Made by a program: the position numbers and the translations under genes. Below the pieces are notes generated by a model that had not been told where the DNA came from, ran no database searches, and was given only the letters and a program-made list of their open reading frames with translations. Of a stretch of DNA of 64,000 nt, positions 48,469 to 58,833 are shown one piece after another. Source of the stretch: Apiospora phragmitis (Eukaryota; Ascomycota; Sordariomycetes; Amphisphaeriales; Apiosporaceae). The DNA lies in contig JAQQWL010000011.1 of the NCBI GenBank assembly GCA_038363925.1, forward strand, positions 6,882,001 through 6,946,000, written 5' to 3'. How positions within the stretch are numbered: position 1 is the first letter of the stretch; the number at the start of each line of letters is the position of its first letter.

Positions 48469-48908
48469 TGATATCGCCAAGGAGTGACCCTCAGGATTTG
48501 AGAGGTCTGACTGGATGTACGATTTACGCTGAGCCTACAAGAAGAAGCCTATGTTGAGCAGGTTAGGATGAAATGGTTGTTTGAGTGTCGAGCCTAGTTG
48601 CGACACGCTTCGGCGGACTCCATGTTTAGACTTGGAGAGATGGATACTTCAGCGGCCAGAAGACCTTTGGTACAGAATTCTGGCGTAAGTAAATCAATTA
48701 AGCGTGTTTCTCGATACATGTAATTCATTCACTTGGCATAAGCGCAGCAGTTCGTGATAGATGATTCCAGGGGTTGTGTGGATAGGGATAAATCTGTACG
48801 CATGTGATGATGATGTGGTTGACCCACAACTAAACTTCTGTAGAATTTAGGCGAACGACCTAACGTATCAGACCACCCTACATACATCTTTCTACAGCAT
48901 CGTCAACA
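48469..48908. other. Intergenic region
   Basis: No gene is seen between the BTB and DUF167 genes, both on the plus strand. Confidence 0.5.
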
Positions 48909-49385
48909 ATGGCAGCGCGTGCGCCTATTCCTGTCATATATCTTGTCAAGGGCAAACGCAATGCCCCTTCGTCATTGCACATTCGGTGCCATGTCAAGCC
49001 TGGAGCCGATAAAGTGCGCGAGGGTGTCCTGGCCGTGTCGGACGACGCCGTCGAACTGTGCGTCGCGGCGGCCCCACGCAATGGCGAGTCCAACAAAGCC
49101 GTCGTGCAAGTCTTGAGCAATGTAAGTTTTGCCAATTGTTAGAAACGTAGTAGCACATAAAAATACCCTTCATTATGATTTTGTGTCGTTTTCTGTTGAG
49201 TACCGACTTACGTGGCTCGTCAGGCTCTGAAGATCCCCAAGATGGATCTCCGCATCGTCCAGGGCTTGAAGTCGAGGGACAAGACCATCGAGCTCTCTTC
49301 TCCGTCGTTCCAGGCGGCTGGTGAGGCCAAACAGCAGGAGGCTATCTCTGCCATCCGGAAGCGTCTCCAAGAGGAGACAGACTAG
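48909..49385 (+). CDS. DUF167 / UPF0235 (YggU-like) protein
   Basis: This is a small protein of 124 residues; exons are 48909-49121 and 49224-49385, in phase. It matches the widespread DUF167 fold: HIRCHVKPGADKVREGVLAV, then the conserved core APRNGESNKAVVQVLSN spliced to ALKIPKMDLRIVQGLKSRDK. Length is typical of the family, which has no agreed biochemical function. Confidence 0.88.
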
Positions 49386-50268
49386 GGAGCCCTGATATAT
49401 ATATATATATACTGGCTGCTGATCGGCGCAGCTTTGCGTGTTGACGCCCAAGCAAGCAGGCATACCAAACCACCCCTGCGTCCTGCTGCACTGCTCCGCC
49501 GCTTTCAACATTACTTCCCACAACACATTTGTCCACGGCGCACATTGTAGAGCGGTGACGCGCCTGCGCAAAGGAATCGGCACCATGTACTGCAAGATAC
49601 TCATATTGTCCATCGCCTTGTTCAGGCTCTACAACTGCCTATGGGCGCCCAGCTACTACCTGGAGCAATCTGGTGTTGAATGTGAAATGAATTACGGCTC
49701 CAAGCGCTTCGAGGACCGCGGCTGACCTCCGCTGGTTCTACTGTGCTATGACGCGTACTGCCGGATGTAGGCCTGAGTGGCAACGCCAGTCATGATTTGG
49801 ACATCCGTCAAGAGTTTGGCCTTTTTTCCTCTCGCGAATTATCGTCTTGGGGCCTGAATGGGAAACTTCCACCTGGAGTTGGACATGGAGTGCCTACAGC
49901 CTGCACTTGTGGTTTGGGCACATGGCATGGATGCGAATGGGGGCCCTGAGTCTGGTATGGATGGACACCCCTGGGGACATTTTTAAGTTGTGGCACGGGT
50001 TTACTTTGGAGACCTGGAAATCATGGAAGTAAGGGGTTTCACCTAGGGCCACTGAGGTGTGTTTCACCGCGCGAGACCGCAAGGCTTTATGCATGTGTTG
50101 CTAAGGATAAGTCATCTCAGGATGCAAAAGAAAGGTATAGGGGTACCGGTGATCAAAGGTAAAGAATCTACCGGATCCAACGATTCTTGATTCATATATA
50201 CCGCGTTCTGAATTATATACAAGAACATATCTCGATTGCTCTCAAGATCATTCAATCACCACCCTTTT
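49386..50268. other. Convergent intergenic region
   Basis: This lies between the DUF167 (+) and GH16 (-) stops. It starts with a TA microsatellite (49394-49411). A short open frame at 49438-49725 has no recognisable features. No gene is supported. Confidence 0.5.
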
Positions 50269-51207
50269 TCAAGGGTTGTAGCCAGTAACTTGAACATTGC
50301 GAATCTGGAACGTCGTCCCAGCGCTAGGACCGGGGCTGCCCGACGAGCCCTCCATTTGCAGGTCAATGATCTGCGAAAGATTGTTAGGAGATGAGGAAAC
50401 AACCGAAGATGAGGGGGTCATCTAGGCAACTCACCAGGTAGAATGCGCTATTGACATAGTTCTGCCATACTGAGTGGTGATCTCGCCACCGTCCATGAAG
50501 AACTTGACCCATACGTCCGTCGCAGAGGCGGTTCGGATCTGGGCCTTGATGGTGTGCCACTTGAAGTTTAGAGTCAGCGATCTAGTCCCAATGGCAAAAT
50601 GAAGTAAAACGTGTGAAACGGGTGGGGGCTGCTATTCTCGACTCACGTTGTCGGGGCTGGGGTAGGTGACGTCGTGGGCGGCGACCTGGCTGCTGGTGTT
50701 GAAGGTGTTGAAGGAGATCTTGCCGGAGCCCTTCCACTCGGCGACGTTGATCTCCGGCGGCCAGCCCTTGACGGCGGTGAGCCAAAAGGCGGGCCAGGTG
50801 CCCCTCGCGACGGGCGCCTTGAAATCGGCCTCGAGATCGTAGCCGCCGCCGGGTTTGACTGTGAGCTGCTGCTTCGCGAACACGGTGCCGGACAGGTAGT
50901 GCACGGGGTACTGCGTGCCGCCGTTGGTGGCGGGCGGCTCGCCGCTGGCGGGCGACGCCGTCAGCGTGAGCACGTCGTTGGCGGTTGACACTTTCGACGG
51001 GTTCATGCGCGCCCCGCCGTTGTGGTCCGTCCCCCACGGGTAGTTGTGGCTCCAGTACGTGTCGAACGCACCGAACGAGTCCTTGGGGATCACCGTCTTG
51101 CCGGCCGCCCGGCTTACGAACTGCGCGCCGGGTCCGTCGACTCGGGGGTACGCCGTGGCGACGCCGGCGAGCGGCAGCGCCGAGGCGAGGAGCGAGAAAC
51201 CGCGCAT
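50269..51207 (-). CDS. Glycoside hydrolase family 16-like secreted protein, one apparent frameshift
   Basis: Predicted protein is about 262 residues. Exons are 51207-50647, 50559-50435 and 50370-50269. A signal peptide (MRGFSLLASALPLAGVATA) leads into a concanavalin-like jelly roll: YWSHNYPWGTDHNGGARMNP, GTWPAFWLTAVKGWPPEIN, GSGKISFNTFNTSS. GH16 enzymes cut or transfer beta-glucans and are often wall or secreted proteins. The active-site strand reads EINVAE where the family has E-[IL]-D-x-x-E; both Glu are present, but the central Asp is Asn. The frame breaks at about 50461-50466; one missing base restores NYVNSAFYL and the last exon, ending VQVTGYNP. The second exon acceptor is AAG, a weak but phase-consistent choice. 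A longer upstream open frame has only a GTG start. Confidence 0.75.
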
Positions 51208-53401
51208 AATCAGTAGCAACAACAACCACGATGATATGAGGCTGATGGCAATATAGCAAAAGAAGAGAAACACAGTCGAGTCAAATGAAGCGAAAGACAG
51301 GTGCAAGCCCTTGAGGGTAGAAGGGCAATGAGGCACGGGACGATGATCATGGCCGCATTATATATATGATAGATTGACTCCATACTCTGCTGTAGCAGTC
51401 GGCTAATTGGGACACTACAACCATAGCATTCACAAGCGTCCCAATGGAAACGGAGGTGTTTCGACGTGTGGGTGGTGGGAAATTGATAGGACCATGGATG
51501 GCATGGTGCCCAAGAGGAGAAACAAAGCACGATGCAACTCTGGGCCAGGGGTGATGCCAACTGCCGCATGCTGTCGTTTGTTTGAGGTTCTGCAGGTCTA
51601 GCGGCTGATGATGGGTCGAGGAGGATGGTCCGGGCTGTTCCGAAATACGAATAAACATCTCCAGGGCGCATCGCAATCAACTGTTATCATTCTACTTGCC
51701 TAAAGCGGGTGCAGATACCGGATACACACAGGGGCAGGAACACGGTGGTTTATGCAGCCTTGTCTTTGATTCGCGGATTTATCGACGCGAAGACGAGAAA
51801 AGAAGGCAGGCCAGGTCACTCCCGGCAGTTTGAACGTCATGAGCTGTTTATCTAGCGGGGTGTGGATCGAGGGTCTGTGTTACCTTTCAATGCAAACGTT
51901 CAATATGCGACGGGGTGAGAAACCTTCGTCGGTTCTATCTAGATCGACAAGTTGCACCACCGAGTTGAGTTGTACTCGCCTGTTTTTAGACGATGATTGT
52001 TAGACTGGCCTTGTTTCCGGAGCAGGCGACCCTGCCGGACGGCCTGCTGTAGCGGCCACTCGTAAGCTCCTTCCACTCAATTTTCGGGGGCTTGCCGCCT
52101 AAAGAAGGCGCTGCAATCCCGCCGCTCGGCACTTACACTGGCACCGGTGGCAGAGCTGTGATACTCGCCACCCGCCATTTCATTCTGAACGTAGCCGCAA
52201 TGATCCCTATATCCAGGCTCATCGCTTACCATGGTTTATTTCGGCCTTTTGATGTCCAGTAACTCTTGTGCCCAATTTTGGTTAACAAAATTGCCAGCAG
52301 TTTTTACTGACTGTGGTGGTGAGCAGAAGGATACACGACACGGTCTATCACCATCACAACGAATGCTTCCAGATCAAAGGTGGCATTAGCAAACTTCTAA
52401 TAACTCCACGGGTCACTGGCACTGGCACTGATGTACATTGCTTAGGTGCCTACGCTCTGATAACACTCTTACCATGAGTTCTGGGGAATACCTACTCTAC
52501 CCCTGGTACTCAAGGGTCCATGTAGTAGTAATCTGGTGGTTTCTTATTCATCCCCATCTCATCCAAGTCGCAGCAGTCAGAATCAGACGGGATTATCTGA
52601 TGTGGTTTCAAATCAGTATATTCTTTGGACTCTGGAATTCAAGCTTGATGAATGTGAACAAAACTGCCAGGTTCTGGGCTCCCGCTTGCAGACATTTTGT
52701 TTGAACTTGCGCACACCCATGTATACAATCACAAGTGCAAAGAGAATCAACTTATCTGATCAAGGGGTCTACGTTGTCTATCTATAATGAACGATGGTCT
52801 TTATTTACAGAAGGTTCTCGGTTAATATCAGGAATCATACGGCTCTGGCGGTCATGTAAGACAATGGTGAAGCTGTAGACTGATGAGGACATGGGCTACT
52901 TGAGTCATCATGATGTCCATGCTTATAAACCAATGCTCATGAATGTGAGCTTTTGTGTCGTAGTAGGATATTCCAAAGGTGACTAAGTTATCAGCTTTCT
53001 ATCCACTGGCGGGTGGCTGGGTCTGACTAGAAATATGCTTACACATTCATATGGGAAACACGTATGCTATTTTTGTTATCTGTTTACTACATATCTCTCA
53101 TGCGTGGTCACACGAGCTGGATGTCAGAGATTAGGAGTAATTTGTTTTCGTTTATGATGACTGACACGGCACAAAAGGATCACCAACAAAGCAGCAACGC
53201 ATTTCCCACATGATACTAATAAGCAAAAGGCTCACGCCAAATTGTCTTCTACCCCTTGTGTGGGCAGACTGTGAGCTTTATCTGTTGGCCAATTTTTAAT
53301 ATCAGGATTTCACGAAACGTAATCTCAACGACAACGACTCCTCAACTACAGCCCAATTACCTACGTTCGGTTCCTTCCTCATCGTCATCCTTCTCCTCGC
53401 A
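51208..53401. other. Intergenic region, 2.2 kb, divergent
   Basis: This lies between the GH16 (-) and Nudix-like (+) starts. Several medium open frames (for example minus 51210-51680) have no domain signature and read like chance frames in leader DNA. No gene is supported. Confidence 0.5.
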
Positions 53402-54237
53402 ATGTTTACACAGTCGACTCCCACGAAGCCGAGGTCAAAGGGCGCCAGTACTAGCAATGAAGACATCAACAACAACACGGTGGAAGTCCGAAGCTACACT
53501 TACCGGCCCCAGTTCCTCCACATCAGGGCGAGTTTTGACCAGAGCCTCTCAGCCTTCACAATGCCCATCCCGACCCTGAACCTGCTGAATCCAGGGACCA
53601 GGAGGCCCCTCGAGGTCTCGGCCCTCGTCTTCAACGCACAACGAGACAAGGTCCTCCTCCTACAACGGATCCACGAGCCAAACACATGGGAGGTGCCCAG
53701 CTTCAGCATATTCGAAGGGGAGAAGAGTGCGCTCCACGCTGTCGTCCGCACGGTACATCAGTGCTCGTACGTTCATCACGCTGATCTACCTACCCCATAA
53801 TATAATAATACTAGGCACTCCCCATTGCAAATAATGAAGAGTGAGGTAATTAACACGCGTGTGATATTTATAGGGGACAGATCGTTCGGAAAATCACCCG
53901 GGGAGTCGGATACTACGAGTACGAGTCCAGTCCGCCCTGGCCGCCATGCCGGCGCTACTGTTTCGTTGCCGAGGTGGACCATCCCGAAGAAGAAGAGGTC
54001 GCGTTGTGGCTGGAGATCTACCAATCTTTTGCGTGGGTTACCGTGGAGGAAGTGAACGAAGAGAAATACGGCCGTGACAAGACGGCCCTCGACTTCCACG
54101 CGCCCGCACTGCGGTGGATTATCCAGAAAGCTTTCCGTGTCCTGAGAGAGCAGCAAGAGGAGGAGGAAGAAGAAGAACGAGAACGAGAAGAAGAAGAAGA
54201 AGAAGAGGCGGAGAGAGAGGAGGAATGCGTTGAGTAA
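53402..54237 (+). CDS. Nudix-like domain protein with degenerate Nudix box and Glu/Arg tail
   Basis: Predicted protein is 242 residues; exons are 53402-53766 and 53874-54237, in phase. The beta-strand framework of a Nudix hydrolase is visible (EVSALVFNAQRDKVLLLQR, then TWEVPSFSIFEGEKSALHA, then RYCFVAEVDHPEEEEVALWL and FAWVTVEEV). The Nudix box is degenerate: PSF replaces PGG and the REUxEE core reads RTVHQC, so the Mg-binding glutamates are missing. Such proteins are usually non-catalytic or altered. The C-terminal 35 residues are almost entirely Glu and Arg and should form a charged single helix. The only intron interrupts the Nudix box. No frame break is present. Confidence 0.75.
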
Positions 54238-54684
54238 AAAGGAGAGCTGCTATAGTAAAAGTGTCTGACCTGTGACGACTCGCCTCATGAGTATTCCCCA
54301 CCATCCTTCTTTTCCATTTGTGCGAGGAAGGAAAATTGGGTATCGGAACAGTTTTGTAGCTGCTTGGGGCCTGGGTCCTAGTTTAGAGGGCCGATGTCAC
54401 TCTTGGTTTTACTCCTGTTTTACTTGCATACAGCCTCTACGGGATATATCAGGTGATACTTTGGTGATTTTCTCAAGTGTCTAGTGTCTGGATATACATC
54501 CCATGTGCTTCCTGTACATTCTTTAGCCAGGTCTAATAGTAAGTCTGACAGTGTACCAGAGGTGAAAAGTCAGGATGACAGGCCATAGCAGTCGTGCTTT
54601 CTTATTTGTACCTAGTCTCTCGTATGAATCCTCTTACTGTTGCCCCAAGACAGTACCAGTAATTACAACGGACGTCGAATCCGA
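54238..54684. other. Convergent intergenic region
   Basis: This lies between the Nudix-like (+) and PAN protein (-) stops. No gene or repeat is recognised. Confidence 0.5.
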
Positions 54685-55998
54685 TTAGGAGATGTTCCGG
54701 TGCATGTCGTAGTCGACGCTGTCGCACTGCATCAGCCTGCCGCAGCTGTTCATGCAGTCCATCATGGTCGGCTGGTTGTCGCGATGGATCATCTTGGTGC
54801 CGTGGCGCTTGCCGCACGTGAGCTGGAAGATCTGTAGTTTTGGCGACGTACGTTAGTTTTTTCCACTGGTCCGCCAATGCACGCATCGAGATGAAAGAGA
54901 GAACTTACTTCGCCGGACTCGGTCTTGAAGGGCTGGCCGTGACCAGAGGGGCATTCGGTCGAGCATTTGACGGTTAGATGCTGGTTGGCAGGCTCGATGG
55001 CGGGCGGGTCCACGACGAACGCGTAGGTGTGCTGGTCTGGGACGCCGCAAGCCGCCTTGGCCAAGCCGCCCTTCTTGTTCATGATGCACGTGCCGACCGG
55101 CTCGCCGTAGTCTCGGGCCGTGTACTGGACGCTGTGGCAGTCGTCCGTGGCCGGGCAGTTGCCCATGCACCGGCGGAAGTCCTCGGCCATGACGGTACGG
55201 ATGCGCTCGCCGCCGCCATGGGAGCAGCACTGCACCATGAACGTGGCACCGCCTCGGCTCTGGTAGAGCTTTCCATCGTCTAAGTTTTTTCAAAGAATGG
55301 TCAGTCGTTAGTTATATCCTCCTCTCTAGCAGGCGACTGGGCCTGAGTGGATATGTTTGCGTGCTTACGGTCAGGGCAGATAGGAGCAAGCTCGAAGCTT
55401 AGGTCTTCGATTCTGACTGACTCGGACGCCCGGGTGGCTGGGCAGCCGGGTTTGTCCTTCAGGATCTCCACCTCGCTAGGGAACGTGTTCAGGACAACCA
55501 CCGAGGCCGGGGACGGCCCCGGAGCTGCCCGGAATTGGATATCCCCCTTGGTTGCCTCCAGACTGCATCGATGTCCGGGGTTCTCGAACGGGTAATCGTT
55601 GTAGAAGCCACCGCCGCCGCCAGCACCAGGCATGGGAGGTAGACCACCACCACCAACACCAGTCATGGGACGAGTACCGCCATCCATAGGAGGGATACCA
55701 CCATCCATGGGTGGTGCAGTTCCTGGCATTTGGTTCTGCCCACCGCCACTAGCAAATGGATTGTCCTGGAAGAAACCTCCACCGGCCCCACCAGCGGCAG
55801 GAGGGCCGGCCGGGGGCATCTGGTCTTGTCCACCCCGGGAGCAAAGGGGTTGTCTTTGAAGTAACCGCCGGCGCCCGGGGCCGGGGCGGCTGGCATAGCG
55901 CCTTGCCCGGCAGCGTATACGTTAGGGTTGAATTGCCCAACGACGGCTTGAGCCGCGATGGCAAGGGCAATGCCTACTCGCGCAGATGAACGTACCAT
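54685..55998 (-). CDS. Secreted PAN/apple-type protein with Gly/Pro repeats, one apparent frameshift
   Basis: Predicted protein is about 382 residues. Exons are 55998-55369, 55279-54909 and 54831-54685. A signal peptide (MVRSSARVGIALAIAAQAVVG) precedes a low-complexity region with repeats of the form F-[KQ]-DNPFA-[PS]-GGGQ-[DN]-QMP and then PPMDGG repeats. A small conserved region with few cysteines follows. The C-terminal half is Cys-rich: FMVQCCSHGGGERI, CMGNCPATDDCHSVQY, then CMNSCGRLMQCDSVDYD. This fits one or two PAN/apple-like modules, which mediate protein or carbohydrate binding. The frame breaks at 55832-55835; one extra G joins the two DNPFA repeats in a single frame. A secreted or wall-associated adhesive role is an inference. 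Confidence 0.75.
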
Positions 55999-56821
55999 TT
56001 TCCGTGGCAACAAAAATAAAGATTAAGTAGAAGAGGTGAAGACTGACTAACTAGGAGGGATTGTCTATAGCTAGAGTGGGATACGTGAAGAGTTATAACT
56101 TCGCGATCACTATCTAATTACCACATAAAAAGATTCCTGTCTATTGTCGAGACGTAGCAATGACGAAACAATGCTAGGTTAACCTCAAGCTTTGTATTTC
56201 AAACCTGTAATAATTAGGCGTTGTGCAACCTGTAAGTCTGCGGTCATCCTGAAACCTTTTTCGGGGAGGCTTGATTACCCTTGAAAATGCTGTCATTCAG
56301 TGAAGGAAGTCGGCAGGCACCGAGTTCTTTTCAGCCTTACCAAGTCTGAGGTCACCCGGATGCATTAATGAACCATGTTAATGAACCATGATGATGAATC
56401 TACTATGCAGCCAGGATTATTTTATCTCTTTCACTCTAACAAAGTGGCCTTTGGGGAAGCGGGGGAAAAGTTGAAAGGGGTAAGGTAGGTAACTTTTCAC
56501 CAGAAATACCCCTATTGTTTGAAGAGATAAAACATGGCCACTTTGTGAGGTGATTTAATCCTAGAAGAATAATCTAAGCCTGTTCTTACTCAAATGAAGG
56601 GGAAGAACGTGAAAACTCAAGGCTTGTAGCGAAAAATTCCCTTATATGATTTTCCAAGCGCACGAAAACATGTCGTGTTGAAACAGCAACTCTAGGATTC
56701 TCGCCCTACTTATTATACACATATTTGATATATTTCATATTAGTATGAGAGAATCAGGACAGTTGTTAGCATATCGGCTGAGAGGATATAATACCACATG
56801 GACTAGCAGATTATCTTGCTC
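55999..56821. other. Intergenic region
   Basis: No gene is seen between the PAN protein start and the prolyl-hydroxylase stop. The segment around 56690-56810 is A+T-rich. Confidence 0.5.
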
Positions 56822-58001
56822 CTAGGGGAAGATCCAAGACCAAGCGTTCATCCCTATCTTGACCCCGGACTTAATGGGCAGCCCCTGATGGAGAGTCTGT
56901 TCGTACCCGGTCCCGTCCTCCCGCAAATTCTCCCAGTAGATGGCGTTGCCGGGGATGGGTTTGAAGACCACGCCGTCCGCCGCCGCCGCCTCCTCCTCCT
57001 CGGTCGTGTCGTCGTCGCACTCGATGAACTCGCACCAAGCCGGGTCGCGCGGCCGCGGCAGGCGCGGGAAGTGCGTGCCCCCACCCGTGCAGTTGGCCGC
57101 AAGGTAGAAGTTGAGCGTCGAGGCCCGGTCAGGCTTGCCCGGCTGCGCAAAGTAGTTGTAGTGGAGCGTGAAGAAGCCGCCGGCCTGGTACCGCTGCGTG
57201 CCCAGGGCCTCCAGCTTCAGCTGCTGCTGCTTCTGGCGTCCCTGGTGGTGGTGGTCGTCGTCCCATGGCTGGATGTTGCGGACCCGCTGCTCGATGCACC
57301 GGATCGTCTCGTCGCGCGGCGGCATCGCGGTCTCAGAGCGGCGCGCCTTCTGGTCCGGTACGATCTTGCCGGCGTCTTCCACGTAGGCTGGTCCGAAGCC
57401 GGGCTCGCTACAGCAAAGCTGTCAGCAGACGGAAACGGTGGCGGGGAGGGGAGGGGAGGGGGAGAGGAGAGGAGTCTGGTGGGACCTGACTGACATACCT
57501 GATTCCTATAATGTGCGCCGCCTCAGATGGTTTGACGAACGAGGGGATGTACATGACGAGGGGTTCTTGGTGCAGGACGTAGCCAAGTAGGGGGTAGTCT
57601 TCGCATTGCAGTTCAGAGTCGATGTCGACGAACTCGATCTCATCTGCTGGGCTTCTCTGTGGCTCGGCCGTCCCCCCCCTGTTGTGCCTAGAGAGGTAGT
57701 CATGGTCCGGCTGAGCTTTGCCGACTCGACTGCTAAACCCACTAAACGCGCCATCCCCGCCAGGCGACAAGATGTTCAAAATATCTTGGTCGATCGACAG
57801 ACCAACGATGTTCCAGCTGTCCATTTGAGCAGAGTTCTGCTCGATTACGGCAAAAGCGGGCAGGATGGCTTGCGTCATGGTCACGGCCTTCTGTTGTAAT
57901 AATGCAGGCCAGATTTGTTGTAAACTGCGGCTTTGATTCTCACAGACCCCCAAAGATGAGTAAAGGGCGCGACAAAAAAGAAGTGTAACAAGTTTGTGCA
58001 T
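56822..58001 (-). CDS. Prolyl-4-hydroxylase-like 2-oxoglutarate/Fe(II) dioxygenase
   Basis: Predicted protein is 362 residues; exons are 58001-57499 and 57407-56822, in phase with no frame break. A hydrophobic N-terminus (MHKLVTLLFCRALYSSLGVC) may be a signal peptide or anchor. The C-terminal half is a P4H-alpha-type double-stranded beta-helix: EPLVMYIPSFVKPSEAAHII, IQPWDDDHHHQG, YQAGGFFTLHYNYF, TGGGTHFPRL, then the second metal His and the 2OG-binding Lys in HQGLPIKSGVKIG. The first metal motif reads H-Y-N, where the family has H-x-D. Enzymes of this type hydroxylate prolines in secreted or signalling proteins; activity here depends on tolerance of the Asn ligand. An alternative is a related 2OG oxygenase with another substrate. 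Confidence 0.83.
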
Positions 58002-58833
58002 GCCAAATGAGTAGAAGCATCCGGGGGTCGATTGTTTTTCTGTGTCCTCCCATTAAAATGGGGGCTTGACTGACAAGCCCAGCTCAGGGCTCGCCGCCCC
58101 CTTTTTACTTTACTGCTACATTACGCGGGAGATAACTTTCATTCCCCAACACAGTCTCACAGGAGTGAATATAAACATTTTCCATGCACTGGATTCAAGG
58201 CCAGGAAAGCTTATTTCTTGAAAATTGGTATCCTGGTAGGTAACACTTAGGAAACAAGAGGCCTGTGTTGCAAAAGCAGAACATATCCAACAATTCCTCT
58301 ATTCACAGCTGCAACTTCTGACTCCTGTTAAACAAATCTTTCATTGCACCAAGTGCTAATGTCAAAACATGGTCTTCAGTTTACATGGACCAGGTTGGGG
58401 CTATTAAAAACAAAATTGGTATCATGGCGACTTAATACAAGACTGCACGATATGAACAAGGTTCTCATACAAAATATTCACAGAAGCGAAACTTAGCGGA
58501 CGACAATGAGGAGATTGAACTGCCCAGAACAACCAAGCCTCCGTGACAGGGAGAACAAAGCAAAAGCCAGCATATTGGATCAATCACAAGTGTATTAACG
58601 CACGGCAGTATCCTTCACAAAATGTGCACAGGGGTATAGCAATCTGTTGATCTTGGGGTTCATATTCTGTCGTGACCAAGTATTGACACCTTTAACTTGA
58701 TCTTCCCTTTGTAATGTACATGTAATTATCCTTGGGTCCCCGAAGAGCTCGCACTACTTTGGTGGCCATTTCCCAAGCTGCAGCCCAAGCCACTTGCCAA
58801 GCTGCGGACGATGAACTCTTCTCCGGCTTACTT
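58002..58833. other. Intergenic region
   Basis: No coding sequence is recognised between the prolyl-hydroxylase-like start and the RNA-ligase-like stop. It is moderately A+T-rich. Confidence 0.5.

Noticed and set aside
51210..51680. 156-codon minus-strand open frame upstream of GH16
   Set aside because: The composition is low-information and Cys/Ser-rich, with no domain. It is best explained as promoter or leader DNA of GH16.
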